Source of the DNA: Deinococcus aerius
GTDB taxonomy: Bacteria > Deinococcota > Deinococci > Deinococcales > Deinococcaceae
Assembly: GCF_002897375.1 (NCBI RefSeq)
Contig: NZ_BFAG01000004.1
Coordinates: forward strand, 189,150 to 253,149
Reading direction: 5' to 3'
Length of the DNA: 64,000 bases
The notes beneath the pieces are model-generated. The model had not been told where the DNA came from and did not search any database. It saw nothing but the letters and a program-made list of their open reading frames with translations. Numbering within the stretch: position 1 is the first letter of the stretch; each line of letters starts with the position of its first letter. This document shows positions 18,726-31,041 of the stretch, one piece after another. The position numbers and the translations under genes are program-made.

Positions 18726-19367
18726 TCAGCGGGCGACCACCGCGAAATACACCCGCCCAGCGCCCGCGGCCTCAAGCGCGTCCCGGCAGGCCGCGAGCGT
18801 GCTTCCCGTCGTCAGCACGTCGTCGAGGAGCAGGACCGGGCCGGGCGGGAGAAGCCGGGCGTCGGCCCCAAACGCCCCCGCCAGGTTCGCGGTCCGCTCG
18901 TGCGCGTGCAGCCGGGCCTGCTGGGCGGTGGCGCGGGTGCGGCGCAGGGCCGGGACGCTCGGCACCCCCAGGGCGGCGGTGACCGCCCCGGCCAGGAGCG
19001 CGGACTGGTTGAAGCCCCGCTCGCGCTCGCGCCCGGGGTGGAGCGGCACGGCCACGACCGAGGCGACGTTCCAGGCGGCGGGCACCCCGTCCGCCAGCGC
19101 CTCCCCCAGCGCCCCCGCCAGGTCGCGCGCGCCGCCGAACTTCAGCGCGCGGACGGCCCGACGGGTCACGCCGCGGTACGCGCCCAGGGTGACGAGGTGC
19201 CCCTCCGGGCGGGGCCACAGGGGCGAGTGGGCCTCGACCCGGGGGCGCAGGGCCGCGCGGCACTCCGGGCACAGGCCCGCCGAGCGCCCCAGTTGCCCGT
19301 CGCAGCCGGGGCAGCGGCGGGGGAGGAGTGCCCGCAACACCCCCTGAAGGGCGCCCGGGTCAGGCAT
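18726..19367 (-). CDS. comF: ComF family phosphoribosyltransferase-like protein
   Basis: 213-residue protein of the ComF/GntX family, needed in naturally transformable bacteria (Deinococcus is one) for uptake or handling of single-stranded DNA. The N-terminal zinc finger has Cys19, Cys22, Cys33 and Cys36 (RRCPGCDG and LCPECRA). The C-terminal PRTase domain has PLHPGRERERGFNQS and the PRPP loop VLLLDDVLTTGSTLAA. Its start overlaps the end of the upstream gene (ATG 19367 within that gene's last codons), indicating translational coupling. The exact biochemical activity of ComF is not settled. Confidence 0.92.
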   Translation of the reverse strand: MPDPGALQGVLRALLPRRCPGCDGQLGRSAGLCPECRAALRPRVEAHSPLWPRPEGHLVTLGAYRGVTRRAVRALKFGGARDLAGALGEALADGVPAAWNVASVVAVPLHPGRERERGFNQSALLAGAVTAALGVPSVPALRRTRATAQQARLHAHERTANLAGAFGADARLLPPGPVLLLDDVLTTGSTLAACRDALEAAGAGRVYFAVVAR

Positions 19368-19884
19368 GTCCGGCCCCGGCGAGTTCGTCCACGAAGAGGG
19401 GCGGGGTGGTGGCCTCCACCCGCTGCCACACCCGGCCCAGGGCGTCGGGGTCGAGCAGGGGCGCGGCGAGCGAGAGGCAGGTGAGGTGGTGGGCGCACAC
19501 CAGGCGCACGCCCAGGTCGCCCAGGCGCTCGCGCTCGGTGGGGGTCAGGAGGGCCGCGAAGGCGTCCGGGTCCCCCAGCGCCGGGTGCCCGCCCTGGCGG
19601 ATCGCGGCGCGCAGGAAGGCGGCGACCTCGGCGGGGTTGAGCCAGAAGCCGAACATCAGCTCGTCGGAGAGCCCCTCCAGCCGCCCCATGCCCCCGCGGT
19701 CCAGCCCCTCGCGGACCAGGCGGCGCGCCAGGGCCTGACGCTCCAGCCGCAGCGCCGCATACCCCGGCAGGCTGAGCTGCTCGCCGCGCGGCGTCACCCG
19801 GCCGCCCACTGCCGCGCGCAGGCGGTAAGCCAGCACGTAACCCTGGAATTCCAGCAGCATCTCCCTGAGGCCGTCATGGGTCAC
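19360..19884 (-). CDS. Unknown protein co-transcribed with comF
   Basis: 174-residue protein of unknown family. It is rich in helix-forming Leu/Arg/Glu segments: LREMLLEFQGYVLAYRLRAA, LRLERQALARRLVREGLD, and a C-terminal HHLTCLSLAAPLLDPDALGRVWQRVEATT. No signal peptide or membrane span. The GTG start at 19884 is well supported by TACAAT 6 nt upstream; the frame is open further but would run across that promoter. Overlap with comF suggests a shared process, possibly DNA uptake, but nothing in the sequence proves it. Confidence 0.68.
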   Translation of the reverse strand: MTHDGLREMLLEFQGYVLAYRLRAAVGGRVTPRGEQLSLPGYAALRLERQALARRLVREGLDRGGMGRLEGLSDELMFGFWLNPAEVAAFLRAAIRQGGHPALGDPDAFAALLTPTERERLGDLGVRLVCAHHLTCLSLAAPLLDPDALGRVWQRVEATTPPLFVDELAGAGHA

Positions 19885-19890
19885 CGGGCC

Positions 19891-19896
19891 ATTGTA
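19891..19896 (-). promoter_or_regulatory. -10 box TACAAT, leaderless GTG start
   Basis: Minus-strand TACAAT lies 6 nt before GTG 19884, heading the comF transcription unit. One of the best -10 matches in the window. Confidence 0.6.
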
Positions 19897-20103
19897 GGGA
19901 GGCCCCCTCCGGCGCAACCGTGAGGCCGTGGGGGAACGGCGGCGGGGCCCTCCTCGTACCCTTTCCCGGGGGACCCCCGAAAAGCCAGCGGGACAAAGGC
20001 CACCCGGCGGAACCTTACGCTGACGGGGCAAGGACAGTCTGGAGACCCCGGAACGGCTGGTGGGCCGCGCCGCTGGGGTCTGGATCAAGGGAGTGAACAG
20101 GAA

Positions 20104-20397
20104 ATGCAGCTTCTCAGGCGTGGGCACAAGTTCGAGTACCGGGACCACCGGGGCGTGGATCAGCAGGGCGTGGTCGACGTGTGGGTCAGCCAGGCCGGGG
20201 ACCGGGCCGTCCTCGTGCTGCGCGGCCTGCCCGACCCCGAGGCGCAGGCCCAGGCCGACAAGGCGCTGCTGACCCTCACGCACACCTGCCTGCCCTACCT
20301 GCTGCGCCCCGACGCGCGGCTGGGGGTCCTCGTGCTGCGCCCGGGCGGGGACGAGGAGGCCAAGGCCCGGGCCCTCGTCCTGCCGCTGAGCGCCTGA
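20104..20397 (+). CDS. Small hypothetical protein
   Basis: 97-residue cytosolic protein without recognised family. The sequence alternates beta-like segments (HKFEYRDHRGVDQQGVVDVWVS, RAVLVLRGLP) with one helix (AQAQADKALLTLTHTCLPYLL) and ends LGVLVLRPGGDEEAKARALVLPLS, so a compact alpha/beta domain is likely. ATG 20104 follows AGGAA and GGAG, giving an acceptable ribosome binding site. The 219-nt gap before it shows no other gene. Convergent with the next gene, 7 nt apart. Confidence 0.62.
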   Translation: MQLLRRGHKFEYRDHRGVDQQGVVDVWVSQAGDRAVLVLRGLPDPEAQAQADKALLTLTHTCLPYLLRPDARLGVLVLRPGGDEEAKARALVLPLSA

Positions 20398-20404
20398 GCC
20401 CCGG

Positions 20405-20809
<405 letters not shown>

Positions 20810-20815
20810 GGGGGA

Positions 20816-20821
20816 AGGGTA
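20816..20821 (-). promoter_or_regulatory. -10 box TACCCT, leaderless start
   Basis: Minus-strand TACCCT is 6 nt before ATG 20809. The opposite strand of this short divergent region holds TTGACT (20849-20854), a possible -35 for the iron-uptake genes, without a clear matching -10. Confidence 0.5.
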
Positions 20822-20884
20822 GCAGCGGGGACAGGTCAGGCGGCAAACTTGACTTTTCCACTCGGATTAAACCAGGATTGGGCC

Positions 20885-21903
20885 GTGAAGCTCTCCCTCC
20901 TCCTGCTGACCGCCGCCCTGACGGGCATGGCCGGGGCCGCCCCGCTGGACGGCGTGAAGACCTATCTGGGCGGCAAACTCGCGGTTCAGGCCGCCGGAAC
21001 CGCGCAACTGACCCGGGCGGCGGACCGGTATTACGCCCTGGCGAAAGCCGCGGGCTTCGACTACCGCAAGCTGGCGAAGAATGCCCAGACCCGCGCCGTG
21101 CTGCAAGAGGCCCGCGCCGGGTGGTCCAAGGCCAGCCCCGCCTACGAGGAGATCGAGGGCATCGTGGCGGGGGTGGACGCCCTGAGCCGCTTCGACCTGA
21201 TCCTCGACGCGGGCACGAGTGCCGCCGAGGGCGGGGAGGCCGTGGTGCCCTTCGACCTGAAGTTGCCGAATGGCCGGGTGCTGCCCAAGCCCGGCAACCT
21301 CTTCGGGGTGAACGAGGCGGCGCTGTGGGGCACGGTGAAGGCCTTCGGGAGCGGGGTGCCCTTCGACGTAAACGGCAACGGGAGGATCGACTTCGGGGAC
21401 GGGCTGCCCGACGCCAACGTGCTGAAGGCCGCCGCCGCCGAACTCAACCGCCAGACGCTCGCGCTGCGCCGGGCCGCGGGGGCCTGGACGCCCACCCGGG
21501 CGGACGTATTCGGCGCGCTGGCGGGGAACGTGCCCACGGTGGGGCCGGTGTTCTTCGAGAACTGGAAGACCAGCCGCTTCGTGCTGGGGGGCCGGAGCCG
21601 CCGCACCGACTTCGTGGTGATCTCGCGCCTCTCGGACCTGGGCGGCAACGTGCGCTCCTGGCAGGCGATGTACGCGGGCCTGAGCCCCGACGTGCGGGCG
21701 AGGAGCGCCCCGCTGGACGCCCAGATCCGGGCGGGCCTGGGGGACCTGGCCGCCTTTGTGGGCCGCCTGGAGGCGCAGGAACGCCGGCGCAGGTTCACCC
21801 CCGAGCAGGCCGAGACCCTCCAGGCCGAGGCGCAGAACCGCGCGACGGCGATCACCGGGCGCCTCACCCAGGCGGCGGCGCTGCTGGGCGTGCGGGTCGG
21901 GGA

Positions 21904-21907
<4 letters not shown>
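20885..21907 (+). CDS. Imelysin-like exported protein paired with FTR1 iron permease
   Basis: 340-residue protein with signal peptide (MKLSLLLLTAALTGMAGA from GTG 20885) and a helical mature domain. It resembles the imelysin/EfeM-EfeO group only in position and helical build (KTYLGGKLAVQAAGTAQLTRAADRYYALAKAAGFDYRKL, YEEIEGIVAGVDALSRFDLILDAG); the GxHxxE metal motif of imelysins is not seen. The DVNGNGRIDFGDGLPD stretch looks like an EF-hand-type calcium loop. It overlaps the FTR1 gene by ATGA, so both are translated together; a role as extracytoplasmic iron-binding partner is inferred from that. Confidence 0.78.
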
Positions 21908-24219
<2,312 letters not shown>

Positions 24220-24237
24220 AGGTCCATCTGTTTGGAG

Positions 24238-24268
24238 GAGCCGGGCCGGGGAGTCCGGCTCTTGTCTT
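24238..24268 (+). terminator. Terminator of the iron-uptake unit
   Basis: GAGCCGG (24238-24244) pairs with CCGGCTC (24255-24261), followed by TTGTCTT. It lies 18 nt after the FTR1 stop codon. Confidence 0.7.
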
Positions 24269-24280
24269 ATGCACTCTTCC

Positions 24281-26218
24281 CTACCGCCCCAGCCCCTCGC
24301 TGAAGGCGATCCCGTCCGCCCACTCCGGGTGGTCGATGAGGGGGTTGCGGTTCCCCTGCCGCCCGAAGATGGCCGCGTTGCGGTGCCGCTCCCACTCGGC
24401 GGGCGGCTCGGCTGTGTGCCACGCGAGCAGGGTCGCCAGGTGGCGCTCCCCGTACTGGCGCACCACGCCGGGATACCGCAGCAGGAAGTACAAGGTGGCG
24501 CGGGCGGCGGCCCCCTTGCCGTGTGCGGGCTCGAACTCGCCGGGGTCGCGCCGCCCGCAGTCGCTCCTGACCGCCTCGCCGTAGTCGGGGAAGTCGAAGT
24601 AGGGGGTGTTGCCCCGGAAGGAGTTGCAGCCCGGCTCGCAGGCGAAGAGGTGGTGCAGGTCGCCGCGCATGGGCTCGCGCTTGCCGAACCACGACTGGGG
24701 AACGACGTGCTCGCAGTTGTACGGCAGCGCCTCCTCCAGCGCGTCCACGCTCAGCCCCTCGCGGGCGGCGAGGGTCGTGCGGCGTTCCTGCGCGGCGCGG
24801 TCGGCGGCGATCAGCTCCCCCGGCGTGTGCTCGCGCGCCGAGTAGAGGCTGCGGAGTTTTCCGTCCGGCCAGAGGTCCACCCAGGGGTAGAGTTCGTCGG
24901 CGGGGTCGTAGGTGGGGGTGCGGGTATGCGTCCGGGTGACGAGGTCCGAGAGGGCCAGGAAGCGGGCCTGGGGCGTGCCCCCCTCCGGCACCCCCGCGTA
25001 GTAGGCCGCCACGTGTCCGGCGTCCTCGGGGTCCAGGTAGGGGCGGGCGGGTGGTGGGCTGGGCTGTCCTCCCTCCTCCCCCCCCACGCGCAGGCGCAGG
25101 GTGACGGGCAGGGTCGCCACGCCGTCCGGCCCCACGGTGATGGCGCCCAGGTCGAGGACGCGCCCCACCTCCGCCCCGCCCCGCACCTCGGAAGGACCGG
25201 GCAGCGGCGGGCGCTGGGCGGCGAGGACCTCCGCGACAATCGCGTTTCCGGCGGCGTCCGGGCGGGCGCGCAGGTCCTCCACGATGCGGCTGACACGCAC
25301 GCCCTCGTTGGCGATCCAGTCGATCAACGTGTCCGAGTCGCCGGGTTGCAGGGGCTGGCCGTCGCGGCGCAGGGGACGGCCCTGGGCGTCGGTGCGGGGC
25401 ACGCCGCTGTGGTGCAGGGCCACGACCTCCCAGGAGTCGCTGAAGACGGGGCTGCCGCTCGACCCCGGCGCCGTGTCCGTCTCGTAGTGCAGGAAGTCGG
25501 GCAGGAGGTCCACCAGCCGGTTCTCGCGCAGCGCGATCTGCTTGGGCTCGCCCGAGGGGTGCTGGACGATGCTCAGCGCCTCGCCGACGAGCACCTTCCC
25601 CGTCGTCCCGAAGAGGGGCAGCCAGCCGAAGGCGGAGGTGTCCCCCTTCACCGCGACGAGCGAGTAATCCAGCGTCTCCGAGGTCAGGAAGAGGGTGTCC
25701 GGGTCGAGGTCCAGGGTCACCCGGTCCCGCAGGGTGCCGTCCGGCTTCAACTCGTAGTTGAACTCGATGACCGAGGTGCGGGCCGCCGCCGCGTCCTCCA
25801 GCACGTGGTGGTTGGTGAGGATCGCGTGGGGGCCACACAGCCAGCCCGTCCCAAAGCCCACCGTGCGGCCCTGGGCATCTTTGAGCACGACCCGCCCCAC
25901 CGAACGCGCCGCCGCCCGCGCGAGGTCGAGGTACGCCACCCCCACCAGATCGTTCGCGCCGATGATGCGTTCCAGCGGCAGCCGGGCATCGTCGGGCAAC
26001 CGGGCGGCGACCGTCAGCGCGTCCTCGTGGCCCTCGGCGACGGCGCGGGCGTCGGGCAGGGGCACCCCCAGGCGGGTCAGGCGGGCCTCGACCCGGAACC
26101 GCGAGTCGGCGGCGAGGGGGCCGCCCACGGTCAGGTGCTGCATCGTCACGGCCCGCTCGGGGTCACGGCGGGTGAAGCGGGCCTGCGTCTGCTCCAGCAC
26201 CTCAGGCGGAATGTCCAT
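24281..26218 (-). CDS. Fusion of trypsin-like serine protease and endonuclease I-type nuclease
   Basis: 645-residue protein with no signal peptide or membrane span. Residues ~85-300 are a chymotrypsin-fold protease with the triad His138 (AILTNHHVLED), Asp184 (ETLDYSLVAV) and Ser254 (TAPGSSGSPVF), nearest to the V8/glutamyl-endopeptidase type. After a linker with a Pro-rich break (~380-395), residues ~400-645 are an endonuclease I (His-Me finger) domain: NCEHVVPQSWFGK with His504, then GDLHHLFACEPGCNSFRGN and the C-terminal NRNPLIDHPEW. Both active sites look intact. The nuclease is normally an exported single-domain enzyme. The start at ATG 26218 has TAGCCT 5 nt upstream. A protease-controlled nuclease, perhaps in defence, is an inference. 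Confidence 0.87.
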   Translation of the reverse strand: MDIPPEVLEQTQARFTRRDPERAVTMQHLTVGGPLAADSRFRVEARLTRLGVPLPDARAVAEGHEDALTVAARLPDDARLPLERIIGANDLVGVAYLDLARAAARSVGRVVLKDAQGRTVGFGTGWLCGPHAILTNHHVLEDAAAARTSVIEFNYELKPDGTLRDRVTLDLDPDTLFLTSETLDYSLVAVKGDTSAFGWLPLFGTTGKVLVGEALSIVQHPSGEPKQIALRENRLVDLLPDFLHYETDTAPGSSGSPVFSDSWEVVALHHSGVPRTDAQGRPLRRDGQPLQPGDSDTLIDWIANEGVRVSRIVEDLRARPDAAGNAIVAEVLAAQRPPLPGPSEVRGGAEVGRVLDLGAITVGPDGVATLPVTLRLRVGGEEGGQPSPPPARPYLDPEDAGHVAAYYAGVPEGGTPQARFLALSDLVTRTHTRTPTYDPADELYPWVDLWPDGKLRSLYSAREHTPGELIAADRAAQERRTTLAAREGLSVDALEEALPYNCEHVVPQSWFGKREPMRGDLHHLFACEPGCNSFRGNTPYFDFPDYGEAVRSDCGRRDPGEFEPAHGKGAAARATLYFLLRYPGVVRQYGERHLATLLAWHTAEPPAEWERHRNAAIFGRQGNRNPLIDHPEWADGIAFSEGLGR

Positions 26219-26223
26219 AGGTC

Positions 26224-26229
26224 AGGCTA
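26224..26229 (-). promoter_or_regulatory. -10 box TAGCCT, leaderless start
   Basis: Minus-strand TAGCCT lies 5 nt before ATG 26218 of the protease-nuclease gene. Confidence 0.5.
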
Positions 26230-26274
26230 GCGGGTGGGCGGTGAGGAGGGTGGGGCGGACCTCCGGGCGCAGCT

Positions 26275-26994
26275 TCAGGCACCCCCACCCAGGAGGGGGA
26301 CGCCGTTGTACCGCCAGGGCGTAGGGGGCTCAGTCTCTCCGCCCTGCACGACGAGTTGCCACTTGTTCTCGCCCAGGTATTTCTGGGTCAGGGTGACGGT
26401 GTTCCACCCCCGGCGCAGGAACACGTTGATGGACGATCCCTGTGCCCAGTCGGCGGACGAGGCGTTCCACGGCCAGAACTTTCCCGTGCAGGACTTCTGG
26501 CCGCTGACGCGCACATCCCGGTCCGCGTAGACGAGGACGACCTTGGTGTCGCCCTGCTCGCGCAGCAGCAAGGGGGCCGGAACGGCCGGAGACGTTTGGG
26601 GACCCAACGATTGGGCCGCGCCGGTCAGCAGCAGGAAGCTGTCCAGCCGGTACATCCGGGCCTGTGCATCCGAGAGGGTAACGGTCTGGAGCGCGCACGC
26701 CCGTTCCTCCCCGCCGGCCGGAGTGGGCAGCAGCCACGGCAACGGCTCCGCAAGGGAGGAGGGGCTGGCCTGGATCGAGACGCCGAAGGTCCCGTCCGCC
26801 CGCACGGTCCCCACAGGGGTCTGCTCGAACCGAATCTGGGCCGTCTGGCCTGCTGTCCAGTTCTGGGCCATGCCCGACAGCACCAGGGTTTCCCCCAGGG
26901 CGCTCTCGCGCAGGGGCGGCAGCGCCCCGGGCGGAACCACGACGTGCCCGCAGGCGGCGAGGGCCAGGGGGAGCAGCAGCGCGAGACGTTTCAC
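26275..26994 (-). CDS. Putative lipoprotein of unknown function
   Basis: 239-residue exported lipoprotein: MKRLALLLPLALAACG has a clean LAAC lipobox with Cys15 as the lipidated residue. The mature part reads like a beta-sandwich (ETLVLSGMAQNWTAGQTAQIRFEQTPVGTVRADGTFGVSI, and a C-terminal INVFLRRGWNTVTLTQ) with two further Cys that may pair. Similar small lipoproteins are frequent in Deinococcus, but I know no function. GTG 26994 is the start; it follows TACTCT by 6 nt, and GGAGG lies in the same gap. Between it and the protease-nuclease gene are only ~55 nt including that gene's promoter. Confidence 0.72.
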   Translation of the reverse strand: MKRLALLLPLALAACGHVVVPPGALPPLRESALGETLVLSGMAQNWTAGQTAQIRFEQTPVGTVRADGTFGVSIQASPSSLAEPLPWLLPTPAGGEERACALQTVTLSDAQARMYRLDSFLLLTGAAQSLGPQTSPAVPAPLLLREQGDTKVVLVYADRDVRVSGQKSCTGKFWPWNASSADWAQGSSINVFLRRGWNTVTLTQKYLGENKWQLVVQGGETEPPTPWRYNGVPLLGGGA

Positions 26995-27000
26995 CCCTCC

Positions 27001-27006
27001 AGAGTA
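27001..27006 (-). promoter_or_regulatory. -10 box TACTCT for the lipoprotein gene
   Basis: Minus-strand TACTCT ends 6 nt before GTG 26994; the intervening GGAGGG could also be read as a ribosome binding site, so leaderless transcription is only likely. Confidence 0.45.
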
Positions 27007-27055
27007 CGGGACCAGATGCAGCGCTGAGGACGAAATTGTGGACGCGCCAAAAGTC

Positions 27056-27084
27056 GGGGACCGGGAGGAGTCAGCCCGGTCCCC
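27056..27084 (-). terminator. Terminator of serS
   Basis: GGGGACCGGG (27056-27065) and CCCGGTCCCC (27075-27084) form a perfect 10-bp stem with a 9-nt loop; on the minus strand it is followed shortly by a TTTT run. It lies 18 nt after the serS stop. Confidence 0.72.
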
Positions 27085-27101
27085 ATGGAGATGCTGACCC
27101 T

Positions 27102-28397
<1,296 letters not shown>

Positions 28398-28467
28398 CAC
28401 AGCCTCCAGAGCCGGTCAGCGACCGGCAAGAAAGGCGAGGGGCCGCCCCCGAGCCTGAGGCCAGCCA

Positions 28468-28773
28468 TTACTCGGCCTCCACCGTGCGGGGCACGCGCAC
28501 GAAGCCGCCTTCGGTCTCGGGGGCCAGGGCCTCCACCACGTCGCGGCTGAACACGGCGCCGGGTTCGTCCTCGCGCAGCACGTTCACGAGGTCCACCGGG
28601 CGCTGCATCTCCTCCACCCCGCTCGTGTCCACGGCGCTGAGCTGCTGAAAGTAGCCGAGGATGGCGTTGAGGTCCGCGCGCATCGTCTCCCGCTCCCCGG
28701 GGGTCAGCTCCAGCCGCGCGAGGCGAGCGAGATGCTCGACCTCCGCCGCGTCAATCATGACGGCATCAATCAT
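28468..28773 (-). CDS. gatC: Aspartyl/glutamyl-tRNA amidotransferase subunit C
   Basis: 101-residue subunit of GatCAB, which converts misacylated Glu-tRNA-Gln and Asp-tRNA-Asn to the amide forms. The family pattern is clear: [20 protein letters not shown], then [22 protein letters not shown] and the C-terminal [22 protein letters not shown]...[14 protein letters not shown] 28773 is supported by TATACT 7 nt upstream; a second in-frame ATG five codons in is another option. Subunits A and B are not adjacent, as in other Deinococcus genomes. Likely co-transcribed with serS 70 nt downstream. Confidence 0.95.
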   Translation of the reverse strand: MIDAVMIDAAEVEHLARLARLELTPGERETMRADLNAILGYFQQLSAVDTSGVEEMQRPVDLVNVLREDEPGAVFSRDVVEALAPETEGGFVRVPRTVEAE

Positions 28774-28780
28774 GAAAGGG

Positions 28781-28786
28781 AGTATA
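28781..28786 (-). promoter_or_regulatory. -10 box TATACT, leaderless start
   Basis: Minus-strand TATACT lies 7 nt before ATG 28773 of gatC, with no ribosome binding site between. Confidence 0.6.
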
Positions 28787-28829
28787 CGGGCACTCATGCA
28801 CGGTCAGGAGCGGCACGCGAGGCTGGGGT

Positions 28830-29675
28830 ATGACCGCAAAAGTCCTGCTCTGCCTGTCCCTGGCCCTGGGTGCGTACGCCTCGGCCCAGGGCGTGAACTC
28901 GATTCCCGCCACGCCGCTCAGTGCCCCCGCCCCAGCCACAACGAACGCGGCCGATCCCGTCTACCCCTCGGGCTTCCGCCTCTCGCAGCTTCAGGCCGCC
29001 TCCGCCGCGCTCGAAGGGCTGCCCGGCCTGACGGCGAAGGAGATCGACCCCGCCCAGGGCCGCCTGCGGGTGACGGTCGGCACCGCCGTGGAGCGGGTCG
29101 CCGTGCTGCAACGCCTGCGGGAGGCGGGGCTGAGCAGCAGCCTCGTGACCTTCACGGCGAGCGGGGCGGCCCCCACTCTCCCGGGGGCGACCGGGACCGT
29201 GACGACCACTCCGGGGACGGGCACCCCGGCGGCGCCCACCACTCCCCCCTCTGCCGGAGGCCGCGTGACGGTCACTGAACTCGCCAGCGGCACCAATGCC
29301 AACGTTGCCACCACCGCCGTGCAGGTGGCGACCAGCCAGGCGGCTCTGAACGCCCTGTATACCCTCGCCTACGGACGCCAGACCGGAACGCCCGCCGTGC
29401 CCAGCCTGCGCCCGGGCGAAACGGTCGTCGGCATCTTCCTGGGCCAGCGGCCCACCGGGGGCTACGGCGTTCGGGTGACCGGGGCCAGCGTGCAGGGCGA
29501 CACCCTGACCCTGACGGTGGAGGTGCGCGCCCCCGGTCCCGGGGCCATCACCACCCAGGCGCTCACGAGCCCGTGGACGCTGGTGCGTGTTCCGGGGACC
29601 TTCCGCAGCGTGCAGGTGGTGGACTCCTCAGGCCGGCCCTTCCAGACCGGCGCAGGTGGTGGGCAGACCCGCTGA
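28830..29675 (+). CDS. Exported protein with C-terminal PrcB domain
   Basis: 281-residue exported protein. MTAKVLLCLSLALGAYASA is a signal peptide. Residues ~40-105 form a small alpha/beta domain, followed by a Thr/Pro/Gly-rich linker (about 108-150, ATGTVTTTPGTGTPAAPTT) and a C-terminal domain of the PrcB type (LRPGETVVGIFLGQRPTGGYGVRVTGASV... to TSPWTLVRVPGTFRS). PrcB in Treponema binds the protease PrtP; in Deinococcus such proteins have no assigned role. ATG 28830 is chosen because the signal peptide starts there; no strong ribosome binding site is seen. Followed by a clear terminator. Confidence 0.8.
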   Translation: MTAKVLLCLSLALGAYASAQGVNSIPATPLSAPAPATTNAADPVYPSGFRLSQLQAASAALEGLPGLTAKEIDPAQGRLRVTVGTAVERVAVLQRLREAGLSSSLVTFTASGAAPTLPGATGTVTTTPGTGTPAAPTTPPSAGGRVTVTELASGTNANVATTAVQVATSQAALNALYTLAYGRQTGTPAVPSLRPGETVVGIFLGQRPTGGYGVRVTGASVQGDTLTLTVEVRAPGPGAITTQALTSPWTLVRVPGTFRSVQVVDSSGRPFQTGAGGGQTR

Positions 29676-29702
29676 GGTTCACCGAAGCCGTTAGAACTTC
29701 CC

Positions 29703-29731
29703 AAACCCCTTTCCCGCGAAGGGGTTTTTGC
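29703..29731 (+). terminator. Rho-independent terminator
   Basis: AAACCCCTT (29703-29711) pairs with AAGGGGTTT (29719-29727) over a 7-nt loop and ends in TTTTT. Terminates the PrcB-domain gene; the A-run on the left also allows use from the opposite strand for the LacI gene. Confidence 0.85.
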
Positions 29732-29768
29732 GTGGCACGGGGGCGACAGGGCCGGAGGACCGCCGCCC

Positions 29769-30794
29769 CTACCCCGCCCGGCTCGACGGCACGGCCCGCG
29801 GAGGGGCGCAACTGAGGCGGGAGATCAGCTTCGCCGGGAAAACACGGCTGGAGACGGCTTCACCGCTGATGAGCGAAATCATCCCCCGCGCCGCGCTCAC
29901 CGCCATCTCCCCCACCGGCTGCTCCAGCACCGTGATGGGCGGCGTGACAAGCGAGGTCCAGGGGTAGTTGTCGAAGGTGACGAGGCTGAGGTCGTCGGGG
30001 ATGCGCCAGCCCCGCTCGCGGATGGCGCGGAAGGCCCCGATACCCCCGGTGCCGGTCAAGGCGATGATCGCGGTGGGGGGTGTGCTCAGGGCCATGAGCT
30101 CGTGGGTCAGGCGGTAGGCCGTCTCCTCGGTGAGCAGGGTGACGCGCTGGTACTCGGCGGGAACGGTCAGCCCCAGCCCGGCCATGATCTGGGGAAAGGC
30201 CTTGCTGCGCGTCTCGGGGTGAATCTGCGGGTGGTAGGTGCCCAGCGCCGCGATGCGCTCGTGCCCCAGGCCGTGCAGGTGCCGGACCGCCTCCTCCATC
30301 GCCCGCTCGTTGTCGAGCATGAGGCCGGGATACGGGCTGCCGGGCGGGACATAGTCGAACTCCAGCAGGTGAACGCCCCGGCCCGCGAGGCGGCGCAGGT
30401 AGTCGCGGCTCTCGTCGCCGTACCCGGGGCGCAGGATGATGCCTGCGACGCGCTGGCCGTAGAGGCGCTGGAGTTCCGTGACTTCGCGGGCGGCGCTGTA
30501 CTCGTTCTCGCTGATGATCAGCGTGTAGCCCGCCGCCGCCAGGGTGCGGCCCGCCACCCGCGCGAATTCGGCGAAAAACGGCTCGACGACGCTCGCCACG
30601 ATCAGGCCGACCGTCCGGCTCTGGCCCCCGCGCAGGCTGCCCGCGCGCTGGTCGGGCTCGTACTCCAGGGTCTGGACGGCGGCCCGCACGCGGGCGAGGG
30701 TCTCGGGCGAGAGCTTGTCGGGTTCCCGCAGCGCCCGCTTGGCGGTGGTGGGGGACACGCCCGCGAGCCGCGCGACGTCCTGGATGGTAGCCAC
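29769..30794 (-). CDS. LacI-family regulator of the adjacent carbohydrate operon
   Basis: 341-residue repressor/activator. The N-terminal helix-turn-helix is ATIQDVARLAGVSPTTAKRAL, with the hinge helix near residues 45-60 (DQRAGSLRGGQSRTVGLIV), and the remainder a periplasmic-binding-protein-like sensor domain that should bind a sugar or polyol. The start is GTG 30794 because TACAAT lies 7 nt upstream; the ATG at 30803 overlaps that promoter. It is divergent from the transporter/dehydrogenase operon, so it most likely controls that operon in response to its substrate. Confidence 0.9.
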   Translation of the reverse strand: MATIQDVARLAGVSPTTAKRALREPDKLSPETLARVRAAVQTLEYEPDQRAGSLRGGQSRTVGLIVASVVEPFFAEFARVAGRTLAAAGYTLIISENEYSAAREVTELQRLYGQRVAGIILRPGYGDESRDYLRRLAGRGVHLLEFDYVPPGSPYPGLMLDNERAMEEAVRHLHGLGHERIAALGTYHPQIHPETRSKAFPQIMAGLGLTVPAEYQRVTLLTEETAYRLTHELMALSTPPTAIIALTGTGGIGAFRAIRERGWRIPDDLSLVTFDNYPWTSLVTPPITVLEQPVGEMAVSAARGMISLISGEAVSSRVFPAKLISRLSCAPPRAVPSSRAG

Positions 30795-30801
30795 GGGAAA
30801 C

Positions 30802-30807
30802 ATTGTA
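30802..30807 (-). promoter_or_regulatory. -10 box TACAAT, leaderless GTG start
   Basis: Minus-strand TACAAT ends 7 nt before GTG 30794 of the LacI-family gene; it moves the start three codons downstream of the first ATG. Confidence 0.6.
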
Positions 30808-30869
30808 GTCGCCTCGCCTCCTGTGCCCCCATGCTAAGGCGCGGCTGGCCTCGTGACCATTCGGGTTGA

Positions 30870-30882
30870 TGAACCGAGTTCA
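30870..30882. promoter_or_regulatory. Candidate operator TGAACCGAGTTCA
   Basis: TGAAC and GTTCA form a perfect inverted repeat around CGA in the 247-nt divergent region between the LacI gene and the transporter operon; AGCTAGCT follows directly. The -10/-35 for the operon were not found with confidence. Operator role is inferred from position and symmetry. Confidence 0.4.
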
Positions 30883-31041
30883 GCTAGCTCTTCTCCCCCG
30901 TAGACAGGGCGGTGCGGCTGTGTTTAACTGATGGACACGAGACCATTTAGAGCGCGGGGTGGAGCGGCCACCCTGCCCGTCCCCGCCCACGTGCCGGGGG
31001 CGCCGCACCGCGCCGTCTCCCGCCCCGGTGGAGGTTCCCGC

